Positions 26,736 to 37,484 of a DNA stretch of 64,000 nucleotides are shown here, piece by piece. The position numbers were made by a program, and so were the translations under genes. The notes under the pieces were generated by a model, which worked only from the letters and a program-made list of their open reading frames with translations, had not been told where the DNA came from and did not search any database. This DNA is from Ecdyonurus torrentis (taxonomy: Eukaryota; Arthropoda; Insecta; Ephemeroptera; Heptageniidae). The first letter of the stretch is position 1. Each line of letters starts with the position of its first letter. The stretch lies in assembly GCA_949318235.1 (NCBI GenBank), contig OX439134.1, positions 19,330,170-19,394,169 on the forward strand, written 5' to 3'.

Positions 26736-27036
26736 TATTTACCAATTTCAATTAACAGTATTTATGTACACACGATTGTGATAATATATATTACCATTCA
26801 AAACTCGCTCTAAATATGCGATATGTATATTCTTATCAGAAAAAAACACGCGCTAAATTTAAATAGTGAAATATATTATCATAATCGAGTGTACTATACA
26901 TATGCAACTGCCACTATAATATTATTTATTATATGGCAGTAATTTTTTTCGTGTTTTTTAAAAAAATTATATTTTCATGCTTAAATGTTGCTGAAAAACG
27001 ACTATATTATATTCTAGATGACAAAACTAAACACGT

Positions 27037-27260
27037 AATAATTATGCTAGCTCAATGCAGCAGCATTTATGCATAACAACGCAATTTATACTACATTGTA
27101 CAGCAAGGTTTATATAATATAAACCTTGATTGTACAGTAATTATACTACATACTGTAGCACAGTAGCATAGTAGCTAAGGTATTCAGCATAACTACTTTA
27201 TTATGTTATTACAAAATATCAACATTTGTGCTCTACAGTATCGGAATTGTTCAATGCAGT
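27037..27260. mobile_element. Family F dispersed element
   Basis: Contains AATAATTATGCTAGCTCAAT, TTGTACAGTAATTATACTAC, 'ttcagcataactac' and 'aacatttgtgctctacagta'. These blocks recur in the same order at 48258-48500, 48955-49150 and (complement) 62250-62440, and in pieces at 29140-29550. An internal 'aaccttgat' palindrome interrupts this copy at about 27107-27133. Confidence 0.65.
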
Positions 27261-27306
27261 ATAAATTATTTAATTTATTTGTCTATGTATATTTAATTTT
27301 TTGAAC

Positions 27307-27340
<34 letters not shown>

Positions 27341-27673
27341 AAAAACTACGGTGTTTACTGAAGTTCTATAAAATAAAGAGATAATATATCTTTAAATATT
27401 TGACACCAGCAAACTCTAACTTAAGATAACAAGTCATTATGTCAAGTGCTCATCATAATTCATTAAAAAATCATGACCAAATAATAAGAACATCGATTTT
27501 CTTTAGTTTAGTTAAACAAGCTGGAGAAATTAAAAGATAAAATCAACTTTGGTAAACGTGAAGTAAAATTACAGACAGGACGACTAAGACATTTTCTGTA
27601 AAGTCATTTGTTTAAATAGGTATAAAGATAATCGGTCAATACTTACTGATTAGTGTTGAAGGATCGACCATAC

Positions 27674-27914
27674 TAGAGAACTTTAAGAGAGAAGTGACAT
27701 CCCCATGTCTTAGACAGACCAGCAACACTCATTACATTAAACTTGGCAACACTGTAGACGAAATTACTATAGCGCTCTCTCTAATTGGTTCCTCAAATCA
27801 GCCACTTCTGACCTCTGATTGGTGCTTCAAAAAGCAACGTTGCCAAGTTAAAACTGTTGATTGTTGTGGTTTGTCTAAAACATGGGGATGTCGCTTCTTT
27901 GTTAAAGTTCTCTA
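27674..27914. mobile_element. TA-flanked foldback MITE, about 240 bp
   Basis: The inverted ends extend for more than 50 bases: GAGAACTTTAA, then GACATCCCCATGT and TTAGACA on the left, and their complements on the right up to AAAGTTCTCTA. A TA lies at each boundary. The 73-residue reading frame inside is not considered coding. Confidence 0.87.
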
Positions 27915-28559
27915 GACCACTTCTGGTCGTCAACAAAATGCTACTGTCATTTCACTTTTTTTTTTTTTTTTTTTTTTTTACTTTTTACTTTTTAACTATT
28001 TTTACCTATCATCTAAAAATTAATTGTTTTAAACTTCATGAAAAGAAAAAAAAAATGTTAAAAAAATGCAAATGACTTTGATTTGTTTGTTGAAAATTTA
28101 CGTCAGTCAGACAATAAATGTAAAAAATAAATAAAATAAAATGTTTTTTCTTCTCTGATTTAATCGCATCTCATATAAATATTCATTTATTTATTTATTT
28201 ATTCATTTGTGTGTTTATTTATTTCTTTATTCATTATTTTTTTTTTTTTTTAGATGATTAATATTTACTAGAACTGCCATTTGTTCTAATTGCGATATTA
28301 TCGTACGTAGAGAGTTGACTTTGCTTTTACATTTCAATTCTTATCTTTAAGCAAAAGATTTTTAAACTTTTGTTTTCAAAGTGACAAGCTCGCGAGTAAC
28401 TTTGCTTTTATCTGGCGCGCGATGTGACGCGATGTGCGGTGCGGGTGCCACAGGTAAAAATACTTACTTTATATTACATTGAACTTTGTGAGAAATGTTC
28501 TTTCTTTTTTGACAAAAGATATCTCTCTCTCTCGGAACACTTAGAAACATTTAAACTTT

Positions 28560-28602
<43 letters not shown>

Positions 28603-29139
28603 AAGTTATTTAAAATCGATGCCAAATGATTAATTGTAATGTAAACCTCAACTTTTTTTAGTTCCCCAAAGTTATAAAACCCACTGCTACGTTTTCATAA
28701 AGTAAATTTTTAAAAAAAAAGAAGAAAAAAGTTTAGGACAAGTTGTTCCTACAGTAAATTTGCGTAGGTTTGAAATATTTCTAACGTCTTTTTTAACGCT
28801 GAAAATGAGTCTGTGATGACTTGAATAAAAAGCACAGAAATCATTTTTTATATTAACTAATAAAAACCATTTCATTACTATTGTTACTAATTTTCAAAGA
28901 TAAAAGAACTGTAACAATAAGCATAGGATTCATTCAAAGTTTTAGGAATTGATTTTAAAACTTCAGCGCCAAAAATCCCGATGTTAATTTCAATAATTTC
29001 TCCTTTATCAAAAATACAATACATGGTTTCTGACATTTTAAATGAAGATGTAGTTTAAGTTTCAAATAGAGTAGGTTCAATTAATTTTAGAAAATTCATT
29101 CCGTATTTTATTTTGAATTGAACAATTACTTATATTGTA
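27915..29139. other. Gene-free sequence with a CG-richer patch
   Basis: T runs (27957-27979, 28239-28251). 28385-28465 is unusually CG-rich (GGCGCGCGATGTGACGCGAT) and ends CCACAGGTAAAAATA, which looks like an exon end with a 5' splice donor. No reading frame or acceptor supports a gene, so this is only a candidate untranslated exon. Confidence 0.35.
28561..28602. repeat. (TC)n microsatellite
   Basis: Pure TC run of about 40 bases. Confidence 0.96.
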
Positions 29140-29550
29140 GAGAACAAATGTTGATATTTTATAATAATGTAAGTAATTATGCAGAACGTCCTGAACACGC
29201 TGGTGAGTTTCTGTATATTATTGCCCTATCTTAAAAACGTTCCCTTAATGATGTAGTTAAAATTTTTGACGTAACAATCAACATGTAAAATGCAAGCAGC
29301 GCTGCAATCTAGGGAAAATTTTAACATTTTCACATAGATCACAGCGCCACTTTTTTATTATTTAATTTTGTATTCTTGCATTGTTAAGGCGAAATTTTGA
29401 ATTACATCATTAAGGGGCCGTTTTTTCAACAAGAGCTTCCAATCCTGTTTATATATCCATGATCCTGACTGTAATGCTGTGTAATAAGCATAATATAATC
29501 ACTGTACAATATAGCATAGATTATGTTGTTATCTATTGTATAATTATTAC
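29140..29550 (-). mobile_element. Family F element split by a foldback insertion
   Basis: 29140-29215 (TTGTAGAGAACAAATGTTGA, 'agtaattatgcag') and 29475-29550 (AAGCATAATATAATCACTGTACA) are the two parts of one family F copy. The interval is occupied mainly by the foldback MITE at 29231-29429. Confidence 0.55.
29231..29429. mobile_element. Foldback MITE nested in family F
   Basis: About 200 bp. Left TTAAAAACGTTCCCTTAATG ATGTA and right TACAT CATTAAGGGGCCGTTTTTTCAA are near-perfect inverted complements extending into AAATTTT. No coding capacity. Confidence 0.78.
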
Positions 29551-29715
29551 GTGTATTATTTTTTTACGTGCAGGGATAGGAGCTATTTAACTGCTACCCA
29601 CCCAAAAGTCACACAATTTTAAGGCCAATAAGGAAGCGGCTTTACAACGCTATATTATTATATACTTTTTAATTTCCCAACTCCAACACAGAAAAATATT
29701 ACTACGAGTACTTAA

Positions 29716-30052
29716 GGCAGGTATTTAATTATAGATCCTGTAAATGTAAATAATGTAATGTAACGTAGAACAGGTATTATTATACTACAATACTACCTAA
29801 TGCAGGTAAAATATACTACAATAAAGAATAAAGATGTGACTCACTTAGATTAGGTGATATTGTAGTGTATTACTACCTGTTCTATAATATGTACAGCTCT
29901 GGCCAAAAGTTCCCGAACGGGGCAGCGGCGGCCGCTGCGTTTTCTCATGAAAATAGCATTGTGTGGTTGCGGGTTGCCTATGTACAAATCGCTCGGGAAC
30001 TTTTGGCCAAAGCTGTACCTTTTGTAAAATACAGGATTCATAAACCTGCTAT
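29716..30052. mobile_element. Family H MITE, copy 2, with nested insertion
   Basis: Inverted ends GCAGGTATTTAATTATAGAT followed by CCTGTA, and TACAGGATTCATAAACCTGC. It shares AACAGGTATTATTATACTAC and AATACTACCTAATGCAGGTA with copy 1. A Tc1-like MITE is inserted near its right end. Confidence 0.75.
29892..30017. mobile_element. Tc1-like MITE (122 bp) with TA duplication
   Basis: TA at 29892-29893 and 30016-30017 flank inverted ends CAGCTCTGGCCAAAAGTTCC and its near-complement GGAACTTTTGGCCAAAGCTG. The interior is CG-rich (GGGGCAGCGGCGGCCGCTGC) and contrasts sharply with its host. TGGCCAAAAGT-type ends are common in Tc1-like elements. Confidence 0.9.
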
Positions 30053-30317
30053 AAGTAGTATTTCTTTTGTCGTGAAACAATTTTACAGGAAAAAAGAAGA
30101 AGAAGAAGAAGAAGAAGAAAAAAATGCGCACTAACACAGCCACGGGGACTATTTATTGAAATATTGACTTACGCACGTTTCAGTTGGAAAATATAAAAAA
30201 AAAAACTTGTAGCACGTGATTGAAGTGTAGATCTATCGGTATAACGTAGAGGTAGGCAAGAGGTGTATTATACCTGCATGGTCACTGAAGTCATACAAAG
30301 TACTACATCGTAGTGTA

Positions 30318-30326
<9 letters not shown>

Positions 30327-30361
<35 letters not shown>
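30327..30361. repeat. (GA)n microsatellite
   Basis: A GA run of about 34 bases preceded by TGTGTGTG. Confidence 0.95.
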
Positions 30362-30365
<4 letters not shown>

Positions 30366-30454
30366 AGGTGTACGAACTTCCAAAGTACGTAACTCACGTA
30401 AGGTAGTACACTGACAAGTCCTGCGACATTTTTATACGGTTGAGTTCCCACAAT

Positions 30455-30950
30455 CTGCATAGCTTACCCGTCCCAGAATACTCGAATATTAACAATTAAA
30501 GTAGTGAAATGAGTCGCTTTTCAATTTTAGGTGAAATTCTTATGTATACACTGATCTTTAGAAAAAAGTATAAAACTTTTGAATTAAAACATGTAACACT
30601 TTTTTCCCCCTTACAATTTGCATTGTTTACCGGTCCGCTAATACCATAATATCACTAATTAAAGTAATAAAAGAAGTTGCTTTCCAATTTTAGGAAATTA
30701 TCATAATTAATACACTGATTTTTAGAAAAAAGTATAAATAATAAACGCTAGAATTAAAACACGTAACAATTTTTTACACTTTTTTTTCTCACAATTTGCA
30801 TATCTCATCGGTCCCAGAATACTCGAACATTACCAATTAAAGTAGTAAATAAAGGAGTTGATTCCCACTTTTAGGTGAAAATCTTAAGGAATACACTGAT
30901 CTTTAGAAAAAAGTATAAAACTCTTGAATTGAACCCTGCAACACGTTTTT
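30455..30950 (+). repeat. Three tandem copies of a 165-180 bp unit
   Basis: Units begin near 30465, 30630 and 30808. Each contains a CGGTCCCAGAATACTCGAA-like block, ATTAAAGTAGTAAA, a 'cttttaggtgaaa' block and 'atacactgatctttagaaaa'. The middle unit is the most diverged. I know no family match and see no reading frame. Confidence 0.8.
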
Positions 30951-31454
30951 AGTAAGTTTTTTCTTCCCCTGTTTATAAATTGCGTAGAAGCAATTATTGT
31001 GAAAATACGGTTTATCATTTGACTAATAGCGGCAACAAGTCACTCATACAATTTGAAGCAGAAACATGTAACGCGTCATACTGCAGAATATGAGACATTT
31101 TCGTATCTACGTATCTTAAATTTATTCCAATGGTTGGTAAAACAACAAGAATTTTTCATAAATCAGTACAAAAAAAAAAAAAAGTAATATTGTATAAAAT
31201 AAAATGGTAATGTATTTCATATTAACATAATACAATTCCAAACTTATAAAAGCATATAATATAAAATTTAAGTGAAACAGAGCGGAAAATTAAAACTGTA
31301 AACATCACGAAGAAATGATTTTGTAAACAAAGAAAAAAAAATGAAAACTTTGTTAGTGATATATTGTATAAAAATGCAACACAGCATAACAAAATCATTC
31401 TTTAATATAACATTTTGTTGTTTCGTATTTATTATACACTGGAAGACATATATA

Positions 31455-31498
<44 letters not shown>

Positions 31499-31561
31499 TA
31501 TATTAAAAATAGCAAAAAATATTAACTGAAAGTACTTATAGTTTAAATTATTGTAGTTTAC
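30951..31561. other. Gene-free sequence with (TA)n
   Basis: Nothing but AT-rich DNA and a (TA)n run at about 31459-31492. Confidence 0.45.
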
Positions 31562-31878
31562 TTAAAGGCGTAGAACACCTTGAACAGAAAAGCTGTGTAA
31601 TATCCTAATAAACCTGAAAATCAACGTTGATTTGGCTGGAGTTATTAATTTCTAATTTATTTTCCATTCACAAAATGCCACTGGCGGTCACTGACATCAC
31701 AGCTCGCCCGGTTTACGCGCGCGTAAAACAAGGGATCTGTGACGTCAGTGACCGCCAGTGACATTTTGTGAATGGAAAATAAATTAGAAATCAATGACTT
31801 TTACCAAATCAACGTCGATTTTCAGGTTTGTTAGGATATTACACAGCCTTTTTGTACAAGGTATCTCTACGCCTTTAA
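31562..31878. mobile_element. Family E TTAA foldback MITE, complete
   Basis: About 317 bp with TTAA at both ends (31562-31565, 31875-31878). It is a near-perfect palindrome: AGGCGTAGAACACCTTG and 'aatcaacgttgatttgg', then 'ccattcacaaaatgccactg' on the left, mirrored on the right to CAAGGTATCTCTACGCCT. The centre near 31715 has GTTTACGCGCGCGTAAAAC. Carries TGACGTCA at 31740-31747. Confidence 0.92.
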
Positions 31879-32002
31879 CAAAATATTTTATGTAAATGAT
31901 TTTTACTGTAGAAGTTTTTAGTTATTATATAATACATACGGATAAAAATCAAACACGTAATAATTATGCTAGTTTAATGCAGCAATTATATTTATGCACA
32001 AC

Positions 32003-32008
32003 TACATG
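32003..32008. other. 6-bp target-site duplication, left (TACATG)
   Basis: TACATG directly abuts the AG start of the giant foldback. The same six bases abut its CT end at 48258-48263. The uninterrupted sequence CACAACTACATGATTTACGC is present at 48348-48367. Confidence 0.9.
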
Positions 32009-32339
32009 AGTAGTATAAAATTGAGAGTTCTGGGTCTGGCGACCGCCTCTCGGAGCATGTGAAGCACAATGTGCACCAAAAATGTGCAAAATGTGCAAAA
32101 ATGTGCTGACACATTCTCTCAAACCCAGAAATCCTATGTTAACGTATACCAAGAGTGGGGGATGTGCGATGGGAGGAGCTAAGATGATGTGCGCGAGTGG
32201 ATTATGGAATGAGAAAAGGGGGGGGGGGTAAAGGGAGAAGCGTATGTAAATTTTAAAGGAGGAGAGGATAAAGAGACGAAGTCAGAGAGCCAATGACATC
32301 AGTAGGACTTTGAGACTAGTGAAAAAGTAGGGTTAAACC

Positions 32340-34010
32340 ACCAATAAGTATTAAAATTGTTCCCCCGATAGATTTAAGGGTGCCACCCTTGCAAGTTAAA
32401 GTGCTGCGATTTGTATGCAATTAACGACGTTACCAGGGTAACTTGACCTGCTGGAGATGAAACAGAGAACCAAAATTGCTAAAATTGACCCCCTCATCAA
32501 TTAAAGGGTGCCACCCTTGAAAATTAAAGTTCTGCGATTTGTATGCAATAAACGATGTTACCAGGGTAGCCTGACCTGCTGGAGATGAAAAAGACCACGA
32601 AAGATGTTAAAATTAATCCTCTGACTAATTTAAGGGTGCCACCCTTGCAAATTAAAGTTCTGCGATTTGTATGCAATCAACGACGTTACCAGGGTAACTT
32701 GACCTGCTGAAGATGAAAAAGAGTACCAAAATTGCTAAAATTGACCCCCTGATCAATTAAAGGGTGCAACCCTTGAAAATTAAAGTTCTGCGATTTGTAT
32801 GCAATAAACGACGTTACCAGGGTAACCTGGCCTGCTGGAGATGAAAAAGACCACGAAAGATGTTAAAATTGACCCTCTGACTAATTTAAGGGTGCTACCC
32901 CTGCAAGTTAAAGTTATGCAATTTGAATGCATTCAACGATATTACAAGGGTAATTTGACCCATTAAAGACGATGATGACTATTAAAAATGTCAAAATTAT
33001 CCCCCTGACTAATTTAGGGGTGCCACCCTTGCAAGTAAATGATCTCTAAATAAAACACTTCAAAATACTTTATCAGGGTATTTTGACTTGCTATAGATGA
33101 TGGTGACTACCAAACATGCCAAAAATGATTTAATGCCAGACTGATTTAAGGGTCCCACCCCGGCAAATAAAAGTTTTCCGATTTGAATGCATTCAACGAC
33201 GTAACCGGGGTATCTTGACCTACCAAAGACTATGATGACTACCAAACATGTCAAAAATTTCCACCAGTTGGATTTAAGGGTCGCACCCCTGCAAATTAAA
33301 GTTTTCCGATTTTAACACATTTAACAACTTGACAAGAGTAACTTGACATGCTCAAGATGATGATGACCACCAAACATGCTAAAATTGGCCCCCAGACTGA
33401 ATTAAGGGTCCCACCCCTGCAAGTTAAAGTTCTCCGATTTTAACACTTTCAACGACGTTACTGGAGTAATTAAACTTGTAGAAGATGATGGTGACCACAA
33501 AACATCCCAACATTGGCCCCCAGACTGATTTAAGGGTCCCACCCCTGCAAATTAAAGTTTTATGATTTAAACACATTTAACGACTTTACCATGGTAACTC
33601 AACTTGCTAAAGATGATGCTGACCACCAAACATGCTTAAATTTGCCCCCAGACTGATTTAAGGGTCGCACCCCTGCAAACTAAAGTTTTCCAATTTTAAC
33701 ATACTCAACGACGTTACCGGGGTAACTTGACCTACCAAGGACGACTGTGACCACGAAACAAGTCAAAATTGATCTTAAGACTGATTTAAGGGTCCCACCC
33801 CTGCAAATTGAAGTTTTCCGATTTGAACGCATTCAATGACGTTATCGGGGTAACTTGACCTACCAAGGATGATGGTGATTAGTAAACATGTGAAAATTGG
33901 CCCCAAGACTGATTTAAGGGTCGCCACCCTGCAAACTAAAGTTTTTCAATTTGAACATATTCAACGAAGTTACCGGGTAACTTGACGTACCAATTACGAT
34001 TGTGACCAAT
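32340..34010 (+). repeat. 128-bp palindrome-containing tandem array, outer block, left arm
   Basis: About 13 units. The AAGGGTGCCACCCTT palindrome falls at 32376, 32504, 32632, 32760 and 32888, giving an exact 128-bp period there; later units vary by a few bases. Each unit has a second imperfect palindrome, GTTACCNGGGTAAC, within 'aacgacgttaccagggtaac', and a 'gatgatggtgaccaccaaac' block. The first five units are the most alike. Reading frames across the array are not conserved between units. Confidence 0.92.
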
Positions 34011-34083
34011 TCGGAAGAGAATGTGTAAGCACAATGTGCAACAAAATGTGTTGGCACATTCTCTCAAATCCAGAAAGCTCATG

Positions 34084-35463
34084 TTAAGGGGTTGCAGTGC
34101 CTTTTCTACTCATGTTGAAAAAACATTTTTTTTACATACAGAGACGTTTCCCTGTAGAAAATGGACCTACCAGGTTATAGATGGATAGATAATGTTTCAG
34201 TTGTAAAAAAATTAAATTTCTAGCAACTACCATTTAGTCATTAGGTCTGTTGAAAATCAAAATAAGGTATCTCCCATAAGAATAACATTAGCACAGTTTT
34301 GTTTTTTTTTTATTTATGGTGGCTATACCAACTTCATGTACACCAAAATGCACAGTTTATTAGAACTTACAAAACTGAACAATAATAAATTAAAGTTTTA
34401 ACTCTATTTTTTAACAATTCGCCTAATTATGTGTTTAATTACTTTTCTTTGTTGCGTAATGTTAATTTTAGTTGCTAGGGGATCAACAGATGTCACTGAT
34501 ATGACTGTTTTTTCACAAAAAGTGCAATTTTACTGCACTTCTTCAAAAATTTAGAAATGACGAAGATAGCCAAAGCATTAAAGAGGCGATGCCGCCTTTA
34601 TCCCCTCGTTGCTCTTTGGATTTTAGAAAAGGTTGCAAGAACCTCACACCAATAACCGCTCATGTATAGTAAAAATAAAAAAAGAAGTTTTTATTTTATT
34701 TAGTGATTTAATTTTGTTGCCTATATTTGAGGTATTTATATATGTATCTTCTTGTAATTACTGCAAGAAATAATGCATTTATAAAAACCACACTTCAAAG
34801 ATTATACATAAATTATAGAACATATACGTATATAACAACTTTTACTATCACAACTAATAAAAATTATATTTATTTAAAAATATGTAATAAATATTAAAAT
34901 ATATGTACAATTTGAATTTATTTACAATTTACATGCATTATGAATACACGGAGTGCATCACGACCACAATGCAATATATTTCGTAGCTTCCAACTCAAAG
35001 AATTCAAGTTTGAAATTTGAGATAACTTGATCTAATGAGGGAGCGAGGCAACCGGAAGGGCATTTAGGGGAGTCACAGCATGAAACCGCAAGAGTAATAA
35101 AAATTCAATCGAAATATTAATTTTCTTAAATATTAATGATGGATTTAATTTTATCATTTATTAAATAGTTTTAGAAAAAAATACCTTTTTTTACCGTTTC
35201 ATTCAAGATTCTACGATAATTAGAAGTCAAGTAATGGTTTCAAAATTTTCACCCCCTCCTCCTCAGTTGCACAAGGCGCGTGCAGATTGAGTTTACCGAG
35301 CGGTGCCGAAGATGCCAGCAACTCCTTGCACATCCCCCGCATAGAAAAAAATGCATCGGGGTTGCAGAGCGACCTCAAGTACATGTGTGCTCTAAGACGA
35401 CCTGGCTCATACTAAATTTTTGCCTGCTTGCTTGCTGTTAGAAAAGGCACTGCATCCCCTTAA
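34084..35463. mobile_element. TTAA element nested in the left arm
   Basis: About 1.38 kb between TTAA at 34084-34087 and 35460-35463, with inverted ends AGGGGTTGCAGTGCCTTTTC and the complement of GAAAAGGCACTGCATCCCCT. It interrupts a sequence that is intact near the element tip: 'cattctctcaaacccagaaa' with ATGTTAACGTATA at about 32133-32145. This gives a direct empty site. No reading frame of note, so it is non-autonomous. TTAA targeting fits piggyBac or Kolobok. Confidence 0.9.
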
Positions 35464-36065
35464 CGTATAGAAAGAGTTTTAACACATTTAACAACTTGAC
35501 AAGAGTAACTTGACATGCTCAATATGATAATGACCACCAAACATGCTAAAATTGCCCCCAGGCTGAATTAAGGGTCCCCCCCCCCCTGCAAATTATTGCT
35601 CTCCGATTAAAGCACTTTCAACGACTTAACTGGAGTAACTTGACATGCTAGAGATGATGGTGACTACAAAATATGTGAAAATGAACCCCAAGTTTTATTT
35701 AAGGGTCTAACCCCTGAAAATTGAAGTTTTCCGATTTGAACATATTTAACGACATTATGGAGTAATAAGACTTACTAAAGATGATGGTGACTACCAAATA
35801 TGAAAAAATGACCCCAAGACAGATTTTAGGGTCCCAGCCCTGCAACTTTAAGTCTTTCAATTTTAACGCATTCAACAACGTTACCGAGGTAACTTGACTT
35901 GCTAAAGATGACAGTGAACACCAAAAATGTTAAAACTAAAGCCTTGGCAGATTTAAGGGTTGCACCCCTGAGAATTAAAGTGCTCCAATTTTGACGCATT
36001 CAAAGACGTTACCTAGGCTTCTTGACCCACCAAAGACGATCATGACCACCAAAAATGTAAAAAAA
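35464..36065 (+). repeat. 128-bp tandem array, inner block, left arm
   Basis: Four to five diverged units of the same repeat, separated from the outer block by the 1.4-kb TTAA element. Same two palindromic cores, but with more substitutions and a C run at 35576-35586. Confidence 0.85.
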
Positions 36066-37380
36066 TTATAATTTTAAAAAACGCGCTTATAAAGTTTGCA
36101 AAAGACGAACGCAAGTGTTTTCTAGGGGGCATTGTAGGCACTTTTTAGAGGGGAATTATCACTGAAATTTAATTAATAAATGTAAATATTGACTTTAGTG
36201 AACTCTAATATTTATACTTTTTCTAAAAATGCGCTTAAAACAGGGTCTTAACTTTTTGGAAACTTCCTCATTAGTGGGTAATATTTTCATGAATTATAAT
36301 TGTTGATTGAGGCAGTACGTGACTGACTGATCGGAAATAGTTAGAAGAAGTTTCACAATAATTCTTTCTCCTGTATCTACAAAAAAAACAAATTAAATAC
36401 TATAATTAATGAATAACTAAAATTGAATGAATTAAAATTGTATTTGTAGTTTAGAAAAAAGTTTAAATATTTTGTTTAAAATTATCAAAAAGGGTATATT
36501 TTTTTATTAAAAATATGGTCCTTAAGTTTGAATTTTTACATTTAAATTGTTATTTGCATCAAAGTAGAATAACTCAAATATTTGATCATGTTTTTAACAC
36601 TAGTAAATTTTAAAAAACATTTTATTTTTAAATTATTTTAATTTTATATTACATGAGTGCTTGTTTTGTTGATTAAAATAGAATGCTTGGTTAGTTTTTT
36701 CTTCTAAGTTACATTTAACAGATTTATATAAAGTGATCTAGCTAATATATTACATTAAAAAAGAACAAATCTGAAGGTTTTATTGAGATCCATAAGCAAG
36801 TGTGCTTAAATATTACATATTGTGTGTCCCTCTCTTATGTTGCTTACTTCTCCACGCCATTATTCTATTCCGCTTTAGTGTGGTAAGTAACTAGTTATAC
36901 CATTTTGTTTTAAAATTTATGCGTTATGGATCTCAATATTATACTTTTAATAAAATTAAATAATTTTACTGAACCTAAAAGCACAACAGTAGATTTTTAA
37001 CAAAGGAAAGGACCGCTAAATATAAAATTAGCCCGAACTATTGCTAAAATTTTACTTCTAATCTAATCAAACATATGCAAATATGATTAAATTGGTAAGA
37101 TACTTTTAAGTAAGCATGTAAATAAGATAATTTCAATAATACTTTTAAAAGTTGCATATTACATATATTTTTAAAATATTTTTGAAAAACTTTTTATGCG
37201 GACCAAAAGAATCCTTCTTCTTTTGAATTCACGAATTTTTATTTGATACTAAAGTTTTTTTTGGATAAATAAATAACTAAGATAAAGTTATTGTGGTGTT
37301 TTTTGCAATATCTTCAGATGCATTGTATATTATACATTACTTTTGGAAGGGAGAAAAAAAGGAGTAGGGGTAGAAAAGAA
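36066..37380. other. AT-rich interval upstream of the left-arm BIR-RING gene
   Basis: No reading frame or repeat recognised. It is mirrored at 42887-44201. Any distal regulatory sequence of the gene would be here. Confidence 0.5.
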
Positions 37381-37401
37381 AAAAAAGGGTGGGGAATGGA
37401 A

Positions 37402-37437
37402 TATAAAAGTCTACGTGCTACTTTTTTGGACATCAGT
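37402..37437 (+). promoter_or_regulatory. TATA box plus initiator, left BIR-RING gene
   Basis: TATAAAAG at 37402-37409 and a TCAGT initiator at 37433-37437 are spaced as expected for a TATA/Inr core promoter (first T to initiator A is 33 bases). The start codon follows about 50 bases later. TATA plus CAGT is also the early-promoter form used by insect DNA viruses. The call rests on sequence motifs only. Confidence 0.55.
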
Positions 37438-37484
37438 ACATGTTTTGGCTTGCTCTCAGTTAACTTCGGTCAGTGTATGAAAGC

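Noticed and set aside
27694..28075. Frames of 73 and 72 codons
   Set aside because: Located in a foldback MITE and an adjacent poly-T tract.
33060..33254. 64-residue frame in the 128-bp repeat array (also mirrored at 47013-47207)
   Set aside because: It crosses repeat units that do not keep the frame in neighbouring units. Present twice only because the arms are identical.
32340..34010. CRISPR-like array
   Set aside because: Regular period, but whole 128-bp units are similar with no unique spacers, and the sequence is eukaryotic.
37473..37484. Earlier start for the BIR-RING gene at GTG 37473
   Set aside because: GTG is not a normal eukaryotic start. The ATG at 37485 has a strong Kozak context.
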